Both the position numbers and the translations under genes were made by a program. Shown one piece after another: positions 61,787 to 64,000 of a stretch of DNA of 64,000 nt (within the stretch, counting starts at the first letter, position 1; every line of letters starts with the position of its first letter). Location of the stretch: NCBI GenBank assembly GCA_956465555.1, contig OY101130.1, forward strand, positions 496,001 through 560,000, written 5' to 3'. Origin of the DNA: Nitzschia sp. pyKryTriq1. Lineage: Eukaryota; Bacillariophyta; Bacillariophyceae; Bacillariales; Bacillariaceae. The notes beneath the pieces are model-generated. The model worked only from the letters and a program-made list of their open reading frames with translations, was not told where the DNA came from and made no database searches.

Positions 61787-62720
61787 ATAATATATTTATT
61801 TTAAAGGATACATCCTACCCTACTAGAAATTACAAAATTTCTCAGCAATGTGGATACATTCTTCTTCTACTTTTGTACAGGTAGAAAAGTCCTACTAGAG
61901 TAGAGGCACAGGCAACAAATTATCTTCAGCAGGCATCATGGTGGTCGATGCACTATACAGTATTTACTCTACCTCTCTATTAGGAGCTCTAGTCTACAGT
62001 AGAGAGAGAGACGAGGAGGAGTCTACCGGTACCGTACAGTCTACCCCGGTACCGCTAGATGTAGAGACGACGAAGAGAGTCTTAACCGAGAAGAATAGCT
62101 ACTGTAGTAAAGCACCTCCGGACGCGACGACTCCTCCTCCTCGTACCCCGAAAACAAGTACGGTACAGCACGTATCTCATATACTGCAGCAAGAAGGGTA
62201 GTACCAGGTACAGAGTACCAGGTACCTGGTAGTCTACTGTCAAAGTACCGGTAATTACTGTAGGTCCCGTGCGTATCGGTACCCGTCTGCCGTGCGCATG
62301 CACGTGGGTTGCCCGTACCAAAAATAATAATGCCCGAAGTTTGCGAGCTCCGCGGAGTTGCCCGTTGGATTGGAGTTCTCCTTCTCGTCTCAGGTCCGTT
62401 CCTACTAAGAGTAGACGCGAAATCGGAATTTGAGGCTATTATGTCGTGGTCGTGCGGGGGACCCCGCTCGCTCATGGGAGTCTTCTACAGTATTTACCCG
62501 TGCGCTCGCTGCCGGATGAAATAGTCGAGTGAATCAATCATTGTCCTCGAAAAATTCCAGCGACCGCAATAAAACGACTGAAAAAAGTAAATCTTCCAAA
62601 TCTCGCATTATCTCATCATGACAATGATGGCGCCAAAGAGTGTACCTGGTACCCTGGTACGTATGTGGCACATCCTTGCTCCGCTCAATAGCCATCACAT
62701 ACAACACTGGTACATCGTTA
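61787..62720. other. 0.9-kb intergenic region with dense GTAC words
   Basis: Near-continuous palindromic text of gtaccaggtacctggta type lies at 62200-62260, with accggtacc words at 62030-62050. A plus frame inside it is not protein-like. Confidence 0.45.
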
Positions 62721-63830
62721 ATGAACCTTCGTCGTCTGGTACCATTGGCAGCTCGAGTCGCCGCCATCGCACCACCGCCTCCCAACAGCAACAACAACAA
62801 CATCTTGTATCCCCATTGTTTTTCGACTTGCGTGACATCCACAACGATCATGCCTCGTCGAAGTCTCCGCCTACAAGGCCTTCGTGCTGTGTCGTCGGAA
62901 GAGACGGAGCAACCGACCATTTCTCCTTCTTCTTCTTCCGACGACCTTTCCAAAAAACGCAGACGATCTGCCGCCACTACCAAGAAGAAGAAGAAAAACG
63001 TGGTCGAAAACAAGCCTCAGCAAGAACAACAACAGAAACCCACAACAACAACTAGTACTGTGTCGAGTTGCCTTCCCCGTACCGTGGAACAATCCATACT
63101 CTCAAAGTTCTCCCATGTCCAACATGTGATTGGTATTGATGAGGCCGGACGAGGTCCACTGGCTGGACCAGTCGTTGCTGCGGCTGTTTGGGCTCCGGTG
63201 GATCTGCAGGGCATAGTTGATAGCAAGAAAATCACAAAAGAAGAGGACCGGGAACGTCTCTTTGAGGAGCTGATCAAGATGGACCAAATTCAGTGGGCTG
63301 TCAGTATCATGGATGCCCAACGCATTGATGAAATCAATATCTTGCAGGCAACTCTAGAGGGGATGAGAATGGCAGCGACGGCTTTGGTGGACCCTCAGCT
63401 GCTGAAGATTCCAATCCGAATAGAAACATCCGTCGACCACTTGGGATGTTATGTCGTATGTTCGTCCAAACAAGAAGAACGCGTGGACTCGGTGGTGGAT
63501 CCGGAGGCTAGTCCTTACTACGCCCTCATTGATGGCAACAAGATCCCTAAAGACATGCCGTGTCCATCGGAATCCATGGTCAAGGGCGATGGAAAGGAAT
63601 TTTGTATCGCCGCGGCGTCAGTGCTCGCCAAAGTGACGCGGGATCGATTGATGCACGGTTATGATGTCATGTATCCCGACTACAATCTGAAACAACACAA
63701 GGGATATCCCACCGCGGCTCATATGAAGGCTGTGTTCCAATTCGGCGCCTCTCCGATCCATCGCAGGACATTTGCGCCTCTGAAACACATGGAGTTTGAT
63801 GAGGATGGAAAGATACTGAAAGCACAATAG
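62721..63830 (+). CDS. RNase HII (rnhB-type), mitochondrial/nuclear
   Basis: The protein has 369 residues from the ATG at 62721. The N-terminal arm (MNLRRLVPLAARVAAIAP) fits mitochondrial import. A second ATG at 62853 (MPRRSLRLQ) before a basic KKRRRSAATTKKKKK block would give a nuclear form. The type 2 RNase H core has GIDEAGRGPLAGPVVAAAVW (first Asp and Glu), ALIDGNKIP (Asp), AAASVLAKVTRDRLM (Asp) and KGYPTAAH. It cleaves RNA in RNA-DNA hybrids and single ribonucleotides in DNA. The core looks closer to bacterial RNase HII than to eukaryotic RNASEH2A. A short Ser/Cys/Gln insertion lies between the second and third acids. Confidence 0.92.
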   Translation: MNLRRLVPLAARVAAIAPPPPNSNNNNILYPHCFSTCVTSTTIMPRRSLRLQGLRAVSSEETEQPTISPSSSSDDLSKKRRRSAATTKKKKKNVVENKPQQEQQQKPTTTTSTVSSCLPRTVEQSILSKFSHVQHVIGIDEAGRGPLAGPVVAAAVWAPVDLQGIVDSKKITKEEDRERLFEELIKMDQIQWAVSIMDAQRIDEINILQATLEGMRMAATALVDPQLLKIPIRIETSVDHLGCYVVCSSKQEERVDSVVDPEASPYYALIDGNKIPKDMPCPSESMVKGDGKEFCIAAASVLAKVTRDRLMHGYDVMYPDYNLKQHKGYPTAAHMKAVFQFGASPIHRRTFAPLKHMEFDEDGKILKAQ

Positions 63831-63875
63831 CATACGGTATAGATGTATTCGAAATTCTGCTTTTTATAGTAATCA

Positions 63876-64000
63876 TCAGTCGTAGTTCTCCACTACTTCA
63901 AACCCCAATTCTTCGTCATTATCCTGGTTTTCGGTATCGAGAATGGTTGGAGCGTGGGGTATTCCTTCGGAAGCGTAGGGATGAATGCGTGGGGACGCTT
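63876..64000 (-). CDS. C-terminal end of an unknown gene entering from the right edge
   Basis: In the minus strand an open frame runs from the right edge to a double stop at 63873-63878, reading ...HPYASEGIPHAPTILDTE and ending LGFEVVENYD. Composition and codon use look coding, and the end lies 45 bp from the convergent RNase HII stop. Only 41 residues are visible, too little to identify. Confidence 0.55.
   Translation of the reverse strand, partial: ASPRIHPYASEGIPHAPTILDTENQDNDEELGFEVVENYD

Noticed and set aside
1-64000. CRISPR arrays, rRNA and tRNA genes
   Set aside because: No regularly spaced repeats of CRISPR type, no rRNA-like text and no convincing tRNA fold were found by eye. A tRNAscan run would be needed to exclude tRNAs fully.

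Overview
The window looks like nuclear DNA of a diatom, or at least of a photosynthetic stramenopile with a secondary red plastid. The species cannot be named from the sequence. Several proteins begin with an ER signal peptide followed at once by an aromatic residue (contexts NAF, LSF, SAF, EAF, DAW), which is the diatom bipartite plastid-targeting pattern. Other pointers are a bacterial-type biliverdin phytochrome of the diatom DPH kind, a violaxanthin de-epoxidase relative, short GT-AG introns (about 75-220 bp) and compact gene spacing.

Layout. 0-5 kb: the 3' end of an MDR oxidoreductase, an atypical SDR, a mitochondrial crotonase-fold protein, a six-helix membrane protein and a small plastid-type membrane protein. 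6-16 kb: a plastid-type protein with an internal duplication, a Ser/Pro-rich protein, a DUF6544/DUF6920-like protein, a secreted GSDH/PKD/lectin protein with a likely GPI anchor, and a SulP anion transporter with a possible plastid presequence. 17-25 kb: an acidic unknown protein, a lysine/glutamate/alanine helix protein with a CaaX end, a five-exon UDP-sugar pyrophosphorylase also ending in a CaaX box, and ribosomal protein uL23. 26-37 kb: a DUF2214 plastid membrane protein, a gene-poor stretch with two dense clusters of TGCAGAA/TTCTGCA palindromes, two paralogous plastid-type proteins, and between them a 1771-residue repeat protein ending in a cathepsin-propeptide (I29) domain. 37-50 kb: a THUMP plus double methyltransferase protein, two low-complexity proteins, a TTC4/Cns1 co-chaperone, a VDR-like protein and an LSM14/Scd6 RNP protein. 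50-57 kb: a fused Fpg/Nei-uracil-DNA glycosylase and the phytochrome. 57-60 kb: a repeat-rich stretch with a Ty3/gypsy fossil fragment, a long inverted repeat and microsatellites. 60-64 kb: a mitochondrial carrier, RNase HII and the 3' end of one more gene.

The genes do not form an operon or a single pathway. They are an ordinary mix of plastid, mitochondrial, secretory and nuclear functions, often in divergent pairs sharing 0.5-0.7 kb. The most unusual items are the glycosylase fusion, the giant I29 repeat protein, the TGCAGAA palindrome clusters and the double-methyltransferase protein. Intergenic DNA is also unusually rich in short self-complementary words built from GTAC, ACCGGT and CTAG. 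Exon limits were placed by eye from GT-AG sites and protein continuity. No transcript or database evidence was available.
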